From NCBI GenBank assembly GCA_035551475.1, contig DASZMX010000082.1, forward strand, positions 62,001-126,000: a stretch of DNA of 64,000 nucleotides, written 5' to 3'. The position numbers were made by a program, and so were the translations under genes. The stretch's first letter is position 1; each line of letters begins with the position of its first letter. This document shows positions 1-9,862 of the stretch, in pieces. Below the pieces are notes generated by a model. It did no database searches. It saw only the letters and a program-made list of their open reading frames with translations, and was not told the DNA's origin. The stretch is from DASZMX01 sp035551475 (GTDB lineage Bacteria; Verrucomicrobiota; Verrucomicrobiia; Limisphaerales; Palsa-1400).

Positions 1-2
1 CG

Positions 3-548
3 GGCGGGGTGGTGCGGATTTTTGGGCGCGACGTGACGGAGTTGGGCGAGCCTGACCTGCTGAAATTGCGGACGAAAGTGGGTTTCGTTTTCAAAGGCGG
101 CGGACGGATGTTCAGCGATTTGACGGTGGCGGAAAATATCGCGTTGCCGCTGCGGTATCATCAGAATCTGGACGCCGATCATGCGCTCGACACCGTGCAT
201 GCGTTGCTGGATTTGACGGATTTGGGCAACATCGGGCCGGAACGCCCGCAGCGTCTTGGGATGAGCCAGCAGCAACGCGTCGGATTGGCGCGGGCGCTTG
301 CGCTGAAGCCCGATGCCCTTTTTCTGGATGAACCGCTGGCGGGATTGGGCTGGCGGCATCGCCAATGGTGGCTGGATTTTTTGCAGGAGCTCAGCTCCGG
401 GGCGGCGTTTATGGACCGGAAAAAATTGGCGGTGGTGGTCACCACCAATGATTTTGCCCCGTGGTCGGGGCGCCGGGTGGAATACGCCGTGATCCGGGAC
501 CAGCGCTGGCAAATGCTCGGCGAACAAAAAGAGCCGCCCAATGTTTGA
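3..548 (+). CDS. MlaF-like ABC transporter ATP-binding protein, 5' truncated by window edge
   Basis: This is the C-terminal part of an ABC ATPase; the Walker A region lies before the window and the frame is open to the left edge. The Walker B region (DALFLDEP) is clear. The context, 6 bp before an MCE-domain gene, points to an Mla/MCE-type phospholipid transporter of the envelope, where this subunit would power the permease. Several motifs are unusual: the Q-loop reads FVFKGGGRMF with Lys where Gln is expected, the signature is GMSQQQR instead of LSGGQ, the D-loop is AGLGWR, and the switch His is replaced (VVTTND). The family call rests on the SDLTVAENIALPLR stretch and the neighbour. ATP hydrolysis may be altered, but this is inference. 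Confidence 0.8.
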   Translation, partial: GGVVRIFGRDVTELGEPDLLKLRTKVGFVFKGGGRMFSDLTVAENIALPLRYHQNLDADHALDTVHALLDLTDLGNIGPERPQRLGMSQQQRVGLARALALKPDALFLDEPLAGLGWRHRQWWLDFLQELSSGAAFMDRKKLAVVVTTNDFAPWSGRRVEYAVIRDQRWQMLGEQKEPPNV

Positions 549-554
549 CACTTT

Positions 555-1748
555 ATGCCATTACGAGATTTAACTCCGGAATTGCGGACGCGCCTGAGCG
601 CCGTCGAACGAACCGTGGGATGGTTTGTCATGCTGGCGACGATTGTGCTGGTCGCCGGCTTCGGCTTTTACATTTACAAAACGGGCAAAAGCAAAGGCTG
701 GTTCATCACCAAGATCAATTACGCGACCAGCTTGAACGACGCTTCCGGCATCAACGTCGGCGATCACGTGAAGCTGATGGGGTTTGACGTGGGTGAGATC
801 AGCCGCATTGAGGCCAATGAGCCGGACGCGCGTTGGGGTGTGACGGTGTTTTTCTGGGTGAAAGAGCCCTATTATGGCTACATCTGGCTCGATTCCAAGG
901 TGCGGGTGAACCAGGATTTTCTGGGGCACAGCAGCCTGGAAATTCTTAAAGGCCACACCGGCGCCGCGACCGCTTATCGTGATGGCGGGACGAAACAGGT
1001 GATGGTCCTTTTGCGGGGACGCGCCCGCGCCAAGTACAAAGAGCTGACCAATGACCTCGACGCCGTCACGGCCACGAATGTCCTGAACGGCTTCATTCGC
1101 TCCAACAAGCCGGCTTACTATATGTCGTTGACCGATGGGAAATTCAACCGGCCGATTGATTACGCGGTGAGCAATTGGTGCTGGATTACGCCGCAGGATT
1201 CCACGCCGCTGGCAGATCGGCTCGCCGCCGTCGCGGGCGTGGTGGAAGGCGCGCTGCCCAACATCTTGAACCTCACAAATCAATTGTCCGCCGTGCTGAC
1301 CAATGCCGCCGCGGCCGTCCTGCGCCTCGATCACACGCTGGCGGACGCGCACCCGATCGTCACCAATCTCGGGGTCATCACCGGAAACCTGCGCGACACC
1401 AATGGTTCGCTCGGCGCGTGGCTGATTCCGCCCAGCCTCTCCGCGGAATTGACGACAACTCTGTCCAACGCGAGCGCGACCCTGGCGGCGGCGCATTCAA
1501 CCCTCGACAACACCGACACCAATTTGACCAGCATCGCGACCGACCTGGATCATACGCTGGAGCATTTGTCCGACCTGACCAGCAACCTGGCGTGGCAAGT
1601 GCAGATCAACACCAACCTGGTCACGGAAATCTCGTCCACGATTGTGCACACGGATGATTTGATCCAGGGATTGAAGCGTCATTGGTTCCTGCGTTCGGCG
1701 TTCAAAACCAAAGCCACCAATAAAGTGGACAAGGCGCATAGCCGTTAA
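555..1748 (+). CDS. MlaD-like MCE-domain protein
   Basis: The 397-residue protein has one N-terminal transmembrane helix (about residues 24-42, WFVMLATIVLVAGFGFYIY) followed by an MCE domain (about 48-130, with NVGDHVKLMGFDVGEI) and a long, Asn/Thr/Leu-rich, probably helical tail with repeated LTSNLA-like phrases. MlaD/MCE proteins form periplasmic rings or tubes that carry lipids between membranes. It starts 6 bp after the ATPase stop, so the two genes are surely cotranscribed. The tail is long for MlaD but ordinary for larger MCE proteins. The permease gene is probably upstream of the window. Confidence 0.85.
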   Translation: MPLRDLTPELRTRLSAVERTVGWFVMLATIVLVAGFGFYIYKTGKSKGWFITKINYATSLNDASGINVGDHVKLMGFDVGEISRIEANEPDARWGVTVFFWVKEPYYGYIWLDSKVRVNQDFLGHSSLEILKGHTGAATAYRDGGTKQVMVLLRGRARAKYKELTNDLDAVTATNVLNGFIRSNKPAYYMSLTDGKFNRPIDYAVSNWCWITPQDSTPLADRLAAVAGVVEGALPNILNLTNQLSAVLTNAAAAVLRLDHTLADAHPIVTNLGVITGNLRDTNGSLGAWLIPPSLSAELTTTLSNASATLAAAHSTLDNTDTNLTSIATDLDHTLEHLSDLTSNLAWQVQINTNLVTEISSTIVHTDDLIQGLKRHWFLRSAFKTKATNKVDKAHSR

Positions 1749-1801
1749 CGGCGCCGGAAACATTCTTGACGAAGGAGCGGCGGGCGCCCATTCTCGCCGG
1801 C

Positions 1802-2284
1802 ATGGAATCCCATGAGTTGCTGCGGGAAGTGTTCCAGAAAGTCAGCCCGAAACACGCTGCGGCGGAGTTGGGGTTGTCGCTCTCAATGGTCTATAAATGG
1901 GCCGAGCCGCCCGACCAGCAAAGCGGCGCGGCCAATCCGCTCGATCGCGTGGTGGCGCTGCTGCGCTTGAGCCATGATCCGCGCATTGTGCAATGGCTCT
2001 GCCAGCAAGCGGACGGCTTTTTTGTCCGCAACCCGGCGCGGCATCATGCGCACCCGGCCCACCTGGTGCCGGCGATGAACACCGTGGTGCAGGAATTCGC
2101 CGACTTGCTCTCCGTGGTGGCATCGGCCTCGACCGACAATCAGATCACCGCCGCCGAAGCGAAGGCCATCCGCGCGCGCTGGGAGGAATTGAAATGCGTG
2201 ACTGAGGAGTTCGTGAGCTGCTGCGAAGCGGGCAACTTTCGCGGCGTGCACAAAGCGGCCAGCCAGGTCAAACTCGGGCCTTAA
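1802..2284 (+). CDS. CII-like (Phage_CP76-type) regulatory protein
   Basis: A 160-residue protein with a helix-turn-helix-like start (about residues 4-30: LLREVFQKVSPKHAAAELGL then SLSMVYKWAEPP) and a helical remainder ending in a region with Cys-Cys (about 138-139). It resembles the phage regulatory CII family, members of which are also found as ordinary chromosomal genes. The ATG at 1802 was preferred to a TTG at 1766 because the conserved part begins there, although no strong Shine-Dalgarno is seen. It follows the MCE gene by about 50 bp. No other phage gene is near, so it is probably a domesticated regulator; its target is unknown. Confidence 0.6.
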   Translation: MESHELLREVFQKVSPKHAAAELGLSLSMVYKWAEPPDQQSGAANPLDRVVALLRLSHDPRIVQWLCQQADGFFVRNPARHHAHPAHLVPAMNTVVQEFADLLSVVASASTDNQITAAEAKAIRARWEELKCVTEEFVSCCEAGNFRGVHKAASQVKLGP

Positions 2285-2343
2285 AGCGCTTGGAAAAGGC
2301 GTTGCCCGCGCCGCAGGTTCGCGCTATAAAGTAAATCCTGTGC

Positions 2344-3522
2344 ATGGCAACCAGCTCTAACGCGCCAGACCCCGAAGCGGCTGCGGACATCCCGCCGAGC
2401 AAGCCGCTCCAGATATTTCTTCTTGTCGCGCTTTTGGTTTCCGGCGCGGCCTACGTGGCGGATGAATGGACGCAACTGTACGCCCCGCATCACGAGCGCC
2501 CCGACCGGCTCCATCGCCTCGTGGAAAGCCGCAGCGAATATCCCTCCCACATGGAGGCGGGCATCACCGCCCTGCGCAACAAGCAGTATGACAAGGCGGC
2601 GGAGGATTTTCGGCTCGCCCTCCAGGCGCAAAATTCCGGCGAAGCCCATTACAACCTGGCCATCGCCATGCTGAAGCTGTCGCGCCCGGAGGAGGCCGCG
2701 GCTCAATTTCGCGAGGCGATCAAACTGAACCCGCATTACACCGATGTTTATTTGACATGGGGGCAGGCCCTCCTGGACGAAGGCAAGCCGGACGAAGCCG
2801 CCCACGCTTTTCACGAGGCCCTGCGCATCAGCCCCAATTCCGGCGCGGCGCACTTTGACCTGGCCCTGGCCACGCTGGAGGAGGAAAAGGCCGCGGCGGC
2901 CGAGCAGCGTTCGGCCGAAACGGATGGCCGCAGCGCCGACGCCGCCACCGCCGGCGCCAAGGTGGAGCGTTGGCAAACCGATGCCCTCCAGCAATTCGCG
3001 CAGGCGCAACGCTGCGGTTTTGACCGGTCGGATTTCTGGCTGAGTTACGGACGGCTTTTGGCCGCCCTGCGGAAGGACGCCGAGGCCGAATCCTATTTGC
3101 GCAAAGCCACGCTTGACAAACCGGAGTTGGCGGAGGCCCATTTCGCGCTCGCGGGCGTGGAGCGGCAATTAGGCAAAGAGGCGGACGCCATCGCGCAATA
3201 TCAGGCCACACTGGCGTTGCGGGCGGATGACCCGGCGGCGCTGGAAGGGCTCGGCTTGCTTTACGCCACCGCCACCAATGCGGATTTGCGGAGCCCAAAA
3301 ATGGCGGTGCAATTGGCCACCCGCGCCAACGACGCCACGACCGCGCAGAATCCGCGCTTTCTCGACACGCTGGCGCGGTGCTATGCGGCGGACGGCGATT
3401 TTTTGCAGGCGCAAAACTGGGAGCAACAAGCGATTCATCGCGCGGAGCAAATCCGTGATGTTCCTTTGCTGCGTGAATTGCGCCCGCGCGCCACGCTGTT
3501 CAACCAGCACAAGACCGAATAG
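2344..3522 (+). CDS. Membrane-anchored TPR-repeat protein
   Basis: The 392-residue protein has an N-terminal hydrophobic helix (about residues 24-40) and then tetratricopeptide repeats through most of its length, for example AGITALRNKQYDKAAEDFRL, AHYNLAIAMLKLSRPEEAAA and VYLTWGQALLDEGKPDEAAH. An Ala/Glu-rich insert (about 180-205) separates two groups of repeats. TPR arrays bind other proteins; the partner cannot be told from the sequence. The gene ends 1 bp before the stop of the convergent helicase gene, leaving no terminator space. Confidence 0.8.
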   Translation: MATSSNAPDPEAAADIPPSKPLQIFLLVALLVSGAAYVADEWTQLYAPHHERPDRLHRLVESRSEYPSHMEAGITALRNKQYDKAAEDFRLALQAQNSGEAHYNLAIAMLKLSRPEEAAAQFREAIKLNPHYTDVYLTWGQALLDEGKPDEAAHAFHEALRISPNSGAAHFDLALATLEEEKAAAAEQRSAETDGRSADAATAGAKVERWQTDALQQFAQAQRCGFDRSDFWLSYGRLLAALRKDAEAESYLRKATLDKPELAEAHFALAGVERQLGKEADAIAQYQATLALRADDPAALEGLGLLYATATNADLRSPKMAVQLATRANDATTAQNPRFLDTLARCYAADGDFLQAQNWEQQAIHRAEQIRDVPLLRELRPRATLFNQHKTE

Positions 3523-3523
3523 G

Positions 3524-6500
3524 TCAACTATAATACGGCCGCAGCAGCGCCGGCAGCCGCCCGATTTTCAAAGCCTGCTCAATCTGGTTTTCCCCGGCGC
3601 CGTGATCGCGCTCCAGATGGAGAACTTCCCCCGCTTCCAAACCCGCAATGGGCACGCCGTCGCGAAACAGGATGCGATTGCCGCGCACGGCGGTGATGCG
3701 GCGGGCCGTCGCGAAGTTGAGATGCAGCGGATCGACGGCGCTGAGCACGATCAATTCCCCCTGCGGCTTTTCCTTGCGCACTGAGCGCAACAGGCCCACG
3801 GCTTCCGGCAGGGCGAATTGTTCGCCGCTCACGCCGTTGACAAAATAGCCGCCGCGAATTTCCCCGCGCGCTTCGAGGCGGCGGAAGATGCGGCCAAGAT
3901 CGAACCACGAAACCGGCAGCGATTCCCGCTCCAGGAGCCGCCGGAACACCACGCCATAGCGCCGCAACAACGCGCGCGCGAAAATCTCACGGGAATCGTC
4001 CGCCGCGACATCGGGCCGGCGCAAGAGCGACCAGCGGCCGGCCAATTCGATGTTGCCGACCACGCGATGGCGCCGCGCGCGCGAGAGATCGCCGAACGGC
4101 GCCCGTTTGTCGGCGGGCAGCAGCAACGCGCGCAGGCCTTCGAAGCTGTCGGCGGTGACCCAGCCGGCGGCGGCGAGTTCGCCCAAGGCCTCCTCCACGC
4201 GCGTTTGCAGCAGGCGCGCGCGCTGGGCGATTTCCCCGAAAAACAGCGCGCCGCCGTCGCGCAGCGTTTCCCACACTAATTGCGTGTCGGGCGAGAAAGT
4301 TGGCGGCGCCATTTCGCCCCTCAAATCGAGCCAGGCTCCCAGATGCGCGCGCGAGAAAAGCGCCACCGGACTCGAGCGCAACGGCGCCGCGCGCGACTTG
4401 CTTTCGCGCGGCGGAGACAGCCGTCCCCAGCCGACCCTTCCAGTCAAACATAATTGATCAAGCCATTGCGGCGTGTAATCCTGCACGCGGGCGGCGAGGA
4501 CTGACGGCTCCCACGCGCCGGCGGCGAGTTCGCAGCCGTCCAGTTGCTCCAGCGCGGCAGCCAGGCCATCGAGGCCTTCCATGCGGCGCCCTTCGGCGAC
4601 GTGCTGCCAGACGAAAAGAAAACGCTGAAATTCGGCGAGTGAAACCGGCTGAATCTCCGCGCGCAACCGATTGATCGTGAGACGATGAATGCGCGCCAGC
4701 AAACGGCGGTCGCACCATTCGACCTCGCTCGCCTCCGGGTGAAATTTTCCGCGCAAAATAAAGCCTTCATTTTCCAGCGCGAGCAGAGCCTGGTCGATTT
4801 CTGAAATTGGAAGATGCAGCGCCTCGGCCAGCGTGGCGGCAGTGATCGGCCCCACCACTTCCATGCGGCCGCGCACCAGCTCCCGGATGGCGTCGGCGCG
4901 TTCCCAAATTTTGCGCGCCTCAAATTCCGGCGCCACGATGGGCGGATCGACGGACGCATTGGGATAAACGGCTTGCACGAGCGGCAGCCGTTCCGCGGCG
5001 ATCCAAAATTCTGAGCCCGTCATTTGCCCGGCGCGTTTTTGCGCCGCCAGCTCCGCAAGCAGCGCGGGAGCGTCAGGCGTTGCGCGCCGCGCCTCGACTT
5101 CGGTGACGACGCCAAGCAGCAGCAGAATTTCGTGCAGCTCGTCGGCGCCACCGGCCTGCGGCCACGCGTCCAGCACAACGCGTTCGATGGCGGCAGCGTC
5201 GAGGATGCCGCCGTCACCGGCGCCGGAGGGTTCGCCCGCGCGCCGCGTGAGCACGGCCTGGGTGCGGCGCTCCTCCAGCGGGGCGTTGTCCAGAAAGGCA
5301 TAGGGCCGGGCGTGAATGATTTCGTGCGCGAGCGGCGACGGCTCCGGCAGGTCCATCGCCACGCATTCGATTTCGTGGTTTTCGATGCGGCGCAACAGCG
5401 CTTCCAATCCTTCGATGTCCATCGCCTCGGTCAGGCAATCGTCGATCGTTTGTTTGACTAGCGGATGATCCGGCACGACACGGTCGCCGACGATGTTTTC
5501 CAGGCAGGCCAATTGATCCGGGAAGACGGCGGCGAGAAGATTCTCCGCTTCCATGCGCTGCAAGGGCGGCGGCGTGCGATGCCCATGGCGAAAACGCGGC
5601 AAGGCGAGGGAACGCGAAGCATTCCAACGCCAGCGAATGGCAAACATCGGCGCATCGAGCAGTGCTTGCACGAGGACTTCGCGCACGGTGTTGCTGTGGA
5701 GGTAGCGGAAGACGTCCGCAAGGGGAAACGAATGCTGCGTGCCCAGCGAGAGCACAATGGCGTTGTCGGTGGCGGCGCTTTGCAGCTCGAAATTAAATGA
5801 GCGGCAAAAGCGCTTGCGCAAGGCCAGGCCCCAGGCGCGGTTGAGCCGCGCGCCGAACGGCGAATGAATGACCAATTGCATCCCGCCCGATTCGTCGAAG
5901 AAACGCTCCATCACGAGCTTATCCTGGGTGGGCAGGGCGCCCAGCGCGCGCTGCGTCGTTGTCAAGTAATCGGCCAGTTGCAAGGCGCCGCTCTGGGAAA
6001 GCCCGGGCTCGCGGGCGAGCGCATCCGCCAGCGCCGTGGCGGGAAGCCCCGGGGCGCGCGCGATGGTTTCTTCCGCGTCGTGGCGCAGGCGGGAAACCGC
6101 CGCGGAAAGCTCGTCCGTGCGGGCGGGCGCTTCGCCCAGCCAAAACGGCAGGCCGGGCGGCTGGCCGTGGGCGTCCTCCACGCGCACTGCGCCGGTGGCG
6201 ACTTTCAAAATTTTCCAGGAAGTGTTGCCGAGTTGAAAAATGTCGCCGGCCACGCTTTCCACGGCGAAATCCTCGTTGACGGTGCCGATGAAGGTCTCGC
6301 CCGGCTCCAGAATCACCCGGTAATCCGAGTTGTCCGCGATGGCCCCGCCGGAGGTCAGCGCCAGCAACTGCGAACCGCGTCGTCCGCGAATGCGGCGGTT
6401 GATCGCGTCATAATGCACCAGCGCCGCGCGCCGCCCGCGTTTGGAGCTGATGCCTTCGCTTAACATGCGGATGATTTCCAGAAATTCGTCCGCCGCCAGA

Positions 6501-7834
6501 TTGCGGTAGGGCCACGCGCGCCGCACCATCGCGAAAAGTTTGTCCTCCTCCCAATCCTCCACCGACACCGCCGCGACGATTTGCTGGGCGAGAATGTCCA
6601 GCGGTTGGTCGGGAATATGCAAAACATCCAATTCACCGCGGCGAATCGCCTGCACGGTGGCGAGGGACTCGATCAATTCATCGCGCGTCAGCGGGAAAAG
6701 ACGGCCCTTGGGCAATCCGCCCAGCCGATGTTCCGCGCGGCCCACGCGCTGCAAACACGCCGCAATCGAACGCGTCGGGCCCAGTTGGCAGACCAGTTGC
6801 ACCGCGCCAATGTCGATCCCCAATTCCAGCGAAGACGTCGCAACGAGCGCGCGCAATTCGCCCCGCTTGAGGCGGTTCTCCGCGTCCAGCCGAAGCTTGG
6901 CCGAAAGGCTGCCGTGATGCGACGCGACTTTGTCTTCGCCGAGCAGGCTGGCCAGGTTCGCCGCCGCGCGCTCCGCCATGCGGCGAGTATTGACAAAGAT
7001 AAGCGTGGTCTGGTGGCTTTGAATCAGCTCGGTGAGGCGCTGATACACCTCGGTCCAAACTTCATTGGACATCACCGCGCCAAGCGGCGAGCCGGGCAAT
7101 TCAATGGCGAGATCGAGTTCGCGGCGATGCCCGGCGTCAACAATCGCGCAGGCCGGACGGTTCTGGGCATCGACCTGCCCGGAGCCAACCAGAAACCGCG
7201 CGACTTCCTCGATCGGGCGTTGCGTGGCGGAAAGACCAATGCGCTGCGGCGGCGTTGGAGTTAAAGCCGCGAGCCGCTCCATGCTGAGGGCGAGATGCGC
7301 GCCGCGGCGGTTGCCCACGACCGCATGAATTTCGTCCACGATCAACGCCCGCACCGTGGAGAGCATGCGCCGCCCGGAGGCGGACGTTAAAAGGAGGTAG
7401 AGCGATTCCGGCGTCGTGACGAGAATGTGCGGCGGCCGCTTGAGCATGGCGGCGCGGCGCGATGCGGGCGTGTCTCCCGTGCGGACGGCGGAGCGGACTT
7501 CGATCTCGCGCCCCGTGGTTTGCGCCAGGACCGCGCGAATGCCAGCGAGTGGTTGCTCGAGATTTTTATGGATGTCATTGCTCAGCGCCTTAAGCGGCGA
7601 GACATACACCACATACGTTTCGTCGCGGAGCTGGTTTTCCAGGCCAAGCCGGAAAAGCGAATCCAACGCCGCCAGAAAAGCCGCCAGCGTTTTCCCCGCG
7701 CCCGTCGGCGCCGCGATCAACGCATGCTGCCCCGACTGCAAAGCCGGCCAGCCTTGCGCTTGTGGCTCCGTGGGAGCGCCGAACGTCTGCTCAAACCACT
7801 GGGCAACGGCGGGATGAAATTGGAAGCGCTGCAC
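3524..7834 (-). CDS. lhr: Lhr-type large DEAD/DEAH-box helicase
   Basis: A 1436-residue superfamily 2 helicase. Walker A is APTGAGKT (residues 42-49), Walker B is DEIH (167-170) and motif III is SAT (202-204); the second RecA domain shows FVNTRRMAERAA and the arginine-finger region QRVGRAEHR. The length and the extended C-terminal half with winged-helix and Lhr-specific domains fit the bacterial Lhr family, 3'-5' helicases linked to DNA repair. No frameshift is visible. The ATG at 7834 is followed directly by a conserved start (HPAVAQWFEQTFG). It is transcribed away from the restriction gene and converges on the TPR gene. Confidence 0.9.
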   Translation of the reverse strand: MQRFQFHPAVAQWFEQTFGAPTEPQAQGWPALQSGQHALIAAPTGAGKTLAAFLAALDSLFRLGLENQLRDETYVVYVSPLKALSNDIHKNLEQPLAGIRAVLAQTTGREIEVRSAVRTGDTPASRRAAMLKRPPHILVTTPESLYLLLTSASGRRMLSTVRALIVDEIHAVVGNRRGAHLALSMERLAALTPTPPQRIGLSATQRPIEEVARFLVGSGQVDAQNRPACAIVDAGHRRELDLAIELPGSPLGAVMSNEVWTEVYQRLTELIQSHQTTLIFVNTRRMAERAAANLASLLGEDKVASHHGSLSAKLRLDAENRLKRGELRALVATSSLELGIDIGAVQLVCQLGPTRSIAACLQRVGRAEHRLGGLPKGRLFPLTRDELIESLATVQAIRRGELDVLHIPDQPLDILAQQIVAAVSVEDWEEDKLFAMVRRAWPYRNLAADEFLEIIRMLSEGISSKRGRRAALVHYDAINRRIRGRRGSQLLALTSGGAIADNSDYRVILEPGETFIGTVNEDFAVESVAGDIFQLGNTSWKILKVATGAVRVEDAHGQPPGLPFWLGEAPARTDELSAAVSRLRHDAEETIARAPGLPATALADALAREPGLSQSGALQLADYLTTTQRALGALPTQDKLVMERFFDESGGMQLVIHSPFGARLNRAWGLALRKRFCRSFNFELQSAATDNAIVLSLGTQHSFPLADVFRYLHSNTVREVLVQALLDAPMFAIRWRWNASRSLALPRFRHGHRTPPPLQRMEAENLLAAVFPDQLACLENIVGDRVVPDHPLVKQTIDDCLTEAMDIEGLEALLRRIENHEIECVAMDLPEPSPLAHEIIHARPYAFLDNAPLEERRTQAVLTRRAGEPSGAGDGGILDAAAIERVVLDAWPQAGGADELHEILLLLGVVTEVEARRATPDAPALLAELAAQKRAGQMTGSEFWIAAERLPLVQAVYPNASVDPPIVAPEFEARKIWERADAIRELVRGRMEVVGPITAATLAEALHLPISEIDQALLALENEGFILRGKFHPEASEVEWCDRRLLARIHRLTINRLRAEIQPVSLAEFQRFLFVWQHVAEGRRMEGLDGLAAALEQLDGCELAAGAWEPSVLAARVQDYTPQWLDQLCLTGRVGWGRLSPPRESKSRAAPLRSSPVALFSRAHLGAWLDLRGEMAPPTFSPDTQLVWETLRDGGALFFGEIAQRARLLQTRVEEALGELAAAGWVTADSFEGLRALLLPADKRAPFGDLSRARRHRVVGNIELAGRWSLLRRPDVAADDSREIFARALLRRYGVVFRRLLERESLPVSWFDLGRIFRRLEARGEIRGGYFVNGVSGEQFALPEAVGLLRSVRKEKPQGELIVLSAVDPLHLNFATARRITAVRGNRILFRDGVPIAGLEAGEVLHLERDHGAGENQIEQALKIGRLPALLRPYYS

Positions 7835-7903
7835 GCGGGGTTAAATATACCGCGTCAATTCAGGCTAGCAAGACGGTCGGGTACGGCCCTATCGTCCCAA
7901 GAG

Positions 7904-8836
7904 ATGCCAGAGCCGAAAAAGCCGAGATTGCGGAGTCGCTATTCGATTGGTGAATGGTACGGACGCGGATTTGAGACGTTTACGCCCCAAGAACGCAGGG
8001 ATTTGGCAGCCTATGAAAGCACTGCGATCGAGCTTCGGGGCGAGCCCTGCCCGATGCAACCCGGCTCGACCTGCAATAAGAAAGGCGGAGTCTGCTCTTT
8101 GCGATTATACGAGCAGACAGGCGATGGACCCGTGATGGGAAGCGGTCCGCTGGTGACGACGTGTCCTCGCCGCTTTTTGGAAGATAACGCGATCTTTCGG
8201 TGGGTTGGCGAAACCTTGCTGCAAACAAAAGAGCCTGTTGTCCTGGGCGAGATCGGCTTTTTGGACAGATTGCGGCCCGCCGCCGAAAATCCCGAAGACG
8301 AGGACGGCGGAGATTTTATAGGGCGCATCGACAACGTCCTCGTTCATCCTTCGCGGCAACCGATCGATTGGTGCGCTCTGGAGCTTCAGGCGGTTTATTT
8401 CTCAGGCTACAAGATGTCGAATGAGTTCAAAATGATGAGCGAGGGCTTGTCGAATTCGCTGCCGTTTCCGGCTCGCAATCGGCGCCCCGATTGGCGGAGT
8501 TCCGGTCCGAAACGACTGCTGCCCCAGCTTCAAACCAAAGTGCCGACTATCCGGACTTGGGGCAAAAAGATGGCGGTCGTGGTGGACGAAGCCTTTTTTC
8601 GGTCGCTCGTCGGCTTGGATCGAGAACCACATCCTTCCAATGCGGAAATCGTCTGGTTTATCGTGGGTTTTGAGCCGCAGTCCGGCCACTGGAAACTCGT
8701 TCCGCGCGAGGTGATTTATACTCGGCTTGATGCCTCCATCAAGTCGTTGACTGGCGGTGTGCCGTTGTCGAAGGAGCGTTTTGAGCAACAGTTGCAGGAA
8801 AAGTTGCGAAAACGGGCGCCGCGTTTATTCCCCTAG
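7904..8836 (+). CDS. NotI-like type II restriction endonuclease
   Basis: A 310-residue protein that resembles the rare-cutter NotI family. Four cysteines in a CxnCxnC...C arrangement (C49, C57, C64, C87) match the iron-binding motif NotI has before its catalytic core. The putative PD-(D/E)xK-type core is D143 (GRIDNVLV) and ELQ (E160, Q162) followed by AVYFSGYK, which mirrors the NotI E-x-Q and FHGSYK sequence as I remember it. The ATG at 7904 is chosen because the N-terminus RSRYSIGEWYG seems conserved; the open frame runs far upstream but lies antisense to lhr. It converges with and overlaps by 12 bp a DNA methyltransferase, as expected for a restriction-modification pair. Codon use is less GC-rich than in neighbours, consistent with transfer. 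Confidence 0.75.
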   Translation: MPEPKKPRLRSRYSIGEWYGRGFETFTPQERRDLAAYESTAIELRGEPCPMQPGSTCNKKGGVCSLRLYEQTGDGPVMGSGPLVTTCPRRFLEDNAIFRWVGETLLQTKEPVVLGEIGFLDRLRPAAENPEDEDGGDFIGRIDNVLVHPSRQPIDWCALELQAVYFSGYKMSNEFKMMSEGLSNSLPFPARNRRPDWRSSGPKRLLPQLQTKVPTIRTWGKKMAVVVDEAFFRSLVGLDREPHPSNAEIVWFIVGFEPQSGHWKLVPREVIYTRLDASIKSLTGGVPLSKERFEQQLQEKLRKRAPRLFP

Positions 8837-9856
8837 CCACGACAAATCTTTGCTGATGAGAAGTTCCGTCATCTTCGCGTGATGGCTGCTTTTCATGGCA
8901 ATGGCACGGCTTTGCAAGCCATGCTTTTCGGCGAGAGCTTGGATTTCCACTGTATTGTCGTAACTCATTAAGAAATCCCCGCGACAGGCCGCCATGTTGG
9001 CGAATAATTTTGCGTGATCGATATGCCAAACTTTATAGAGCCGGCGCGCGGCAATCGTATAAGGGGGATCGATATAAAAAACCGAGTCGGCGTCTTCCTT
9101 ATGTTCCTGGATGAGGTGGAGGCCATCACCTTCAATGAATGTCATCCGATCTTTTTGAAGGTTAATTTGACGGATTCGGCTCGCCAACGTTTCGGGATAC
9201 CAACGTGAAGCAAGGCCGCGACCTCCCTCCCCCGTTTTGATCAATCCGGCGCCATCGGCCAGAATTCCCCCGCGCTGCACTCGATTGCGAAGAATCGTCT
9301 GGAACGCTTTCTCGCGGAATTCCGCGGTGTCGGTGTTTAGCGCCAATGCGACGTTTTCGAGAGTGAGGTCAAAATTCAGAATTTTTCTCGCGAGCCATTC
9401 GGCCTGGCCGTTAAGCACGACCCGCCAAACCGATGCCACCGCCGGATCCAGTTCCGCAAAAATAGCGTGGCGAGCGAGACCCTCAAAGGCGGCGGTGAGG
9501 CTGACGATGGCGCCGCCTGCGAAAGGTTCAATCAATCGTTTCGGAGGCGTGCGTTTGCTTTGCAACCAATCGCGAATATAGGGAACAAGCCACGTCTTTC
9601 CGCCGGGATAACGGAACGGGCTGCGTTGGGGAACGCTGGCAACATTCACTGGCTCGTTGGAATTGTATGTGATTCGTCGCGCCGGATGAAATTCGAGCAC
9701 CAGTTCAGCGGCCTCCTCGCGCAATTTGTATTTCGGCATTTCGTCGAGCCGGCGCGCGATGCGCAAGATATCGTCCGCGATTCGTTCCGGGATGCGAACG
9801 ACAGTTGTCTTACGGGACTTCCATTTCCGAGGGTAGGTGGTTGAGGAGCGCGCCAT
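8825..9856 (-). CDS. Dam-like (D12 class) adenine DNA methyltransferase with extra N-terminal domain
   Basis: A 343-residue protein. Residues 81-87 (FRYPGGK) are motif X, EPFAGGA (110-116) is the AdoMet motif I and DPPY (263-266) is the catalytic motif IV; this X-I-IV order is that of the alpha class of N6-adenine methyltransferases such as Dam. Residues 1-60 precede the usual start and read KWKSRKTTVVRIPERIADDI, a basic strand plus helices that look like a ribbon-helix-helix DNA-binding domain, possibly for self-regulation. It would protect the host from the convergent NotI-like nuclease. A palindromic repeat region lies 34-64 bp upstream of its start. Confidence 0.85.
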   Translation of the reverse strand: MARSSTTYPRKWKSRKTTVVRIPERIADDILRIARRLDEMPKYKLREEAAELVLEFHPARRITYNSNEPVNVASVPQRSPFRYPGGKTWLVPYIRDWLQSKRTPPKRLIEPFAGGAIVSLTAAFEGLARHAIFAELDPAVASVWRVVLNGQAEWLARKILNFDLTLENVALALNTDTAEFREKAFQTILRNRVQRGGILADGAGLIKTGEGGRGLASRWYPETLASRIRQINLQKDRMTFIEGDGLHLIQEHKEDADSVFYIDPPYTIAARRLYKVWHIDHAKLFANMAACRGDFLMSYDNTVEIQALAEKHGLQSRAIAMKSSHHAKMTELLISKDLSWLGE

Positions 9857-9862
9857 ACCGCT

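Noticed and set aside
1802..2284. Part of a prophage because of the CII-like regulator.
   Set aside because: No integrase, capsid, tail or lysis gene is nearby; similar regulators occur alone in chromosomes.
7427..7903. N-terminal extension of the NotI-like nuclease.
   Set aside because: The open frame runs antisense through the lhr start and has no nuclease-like features; the ATG at 7904 fits the family start.
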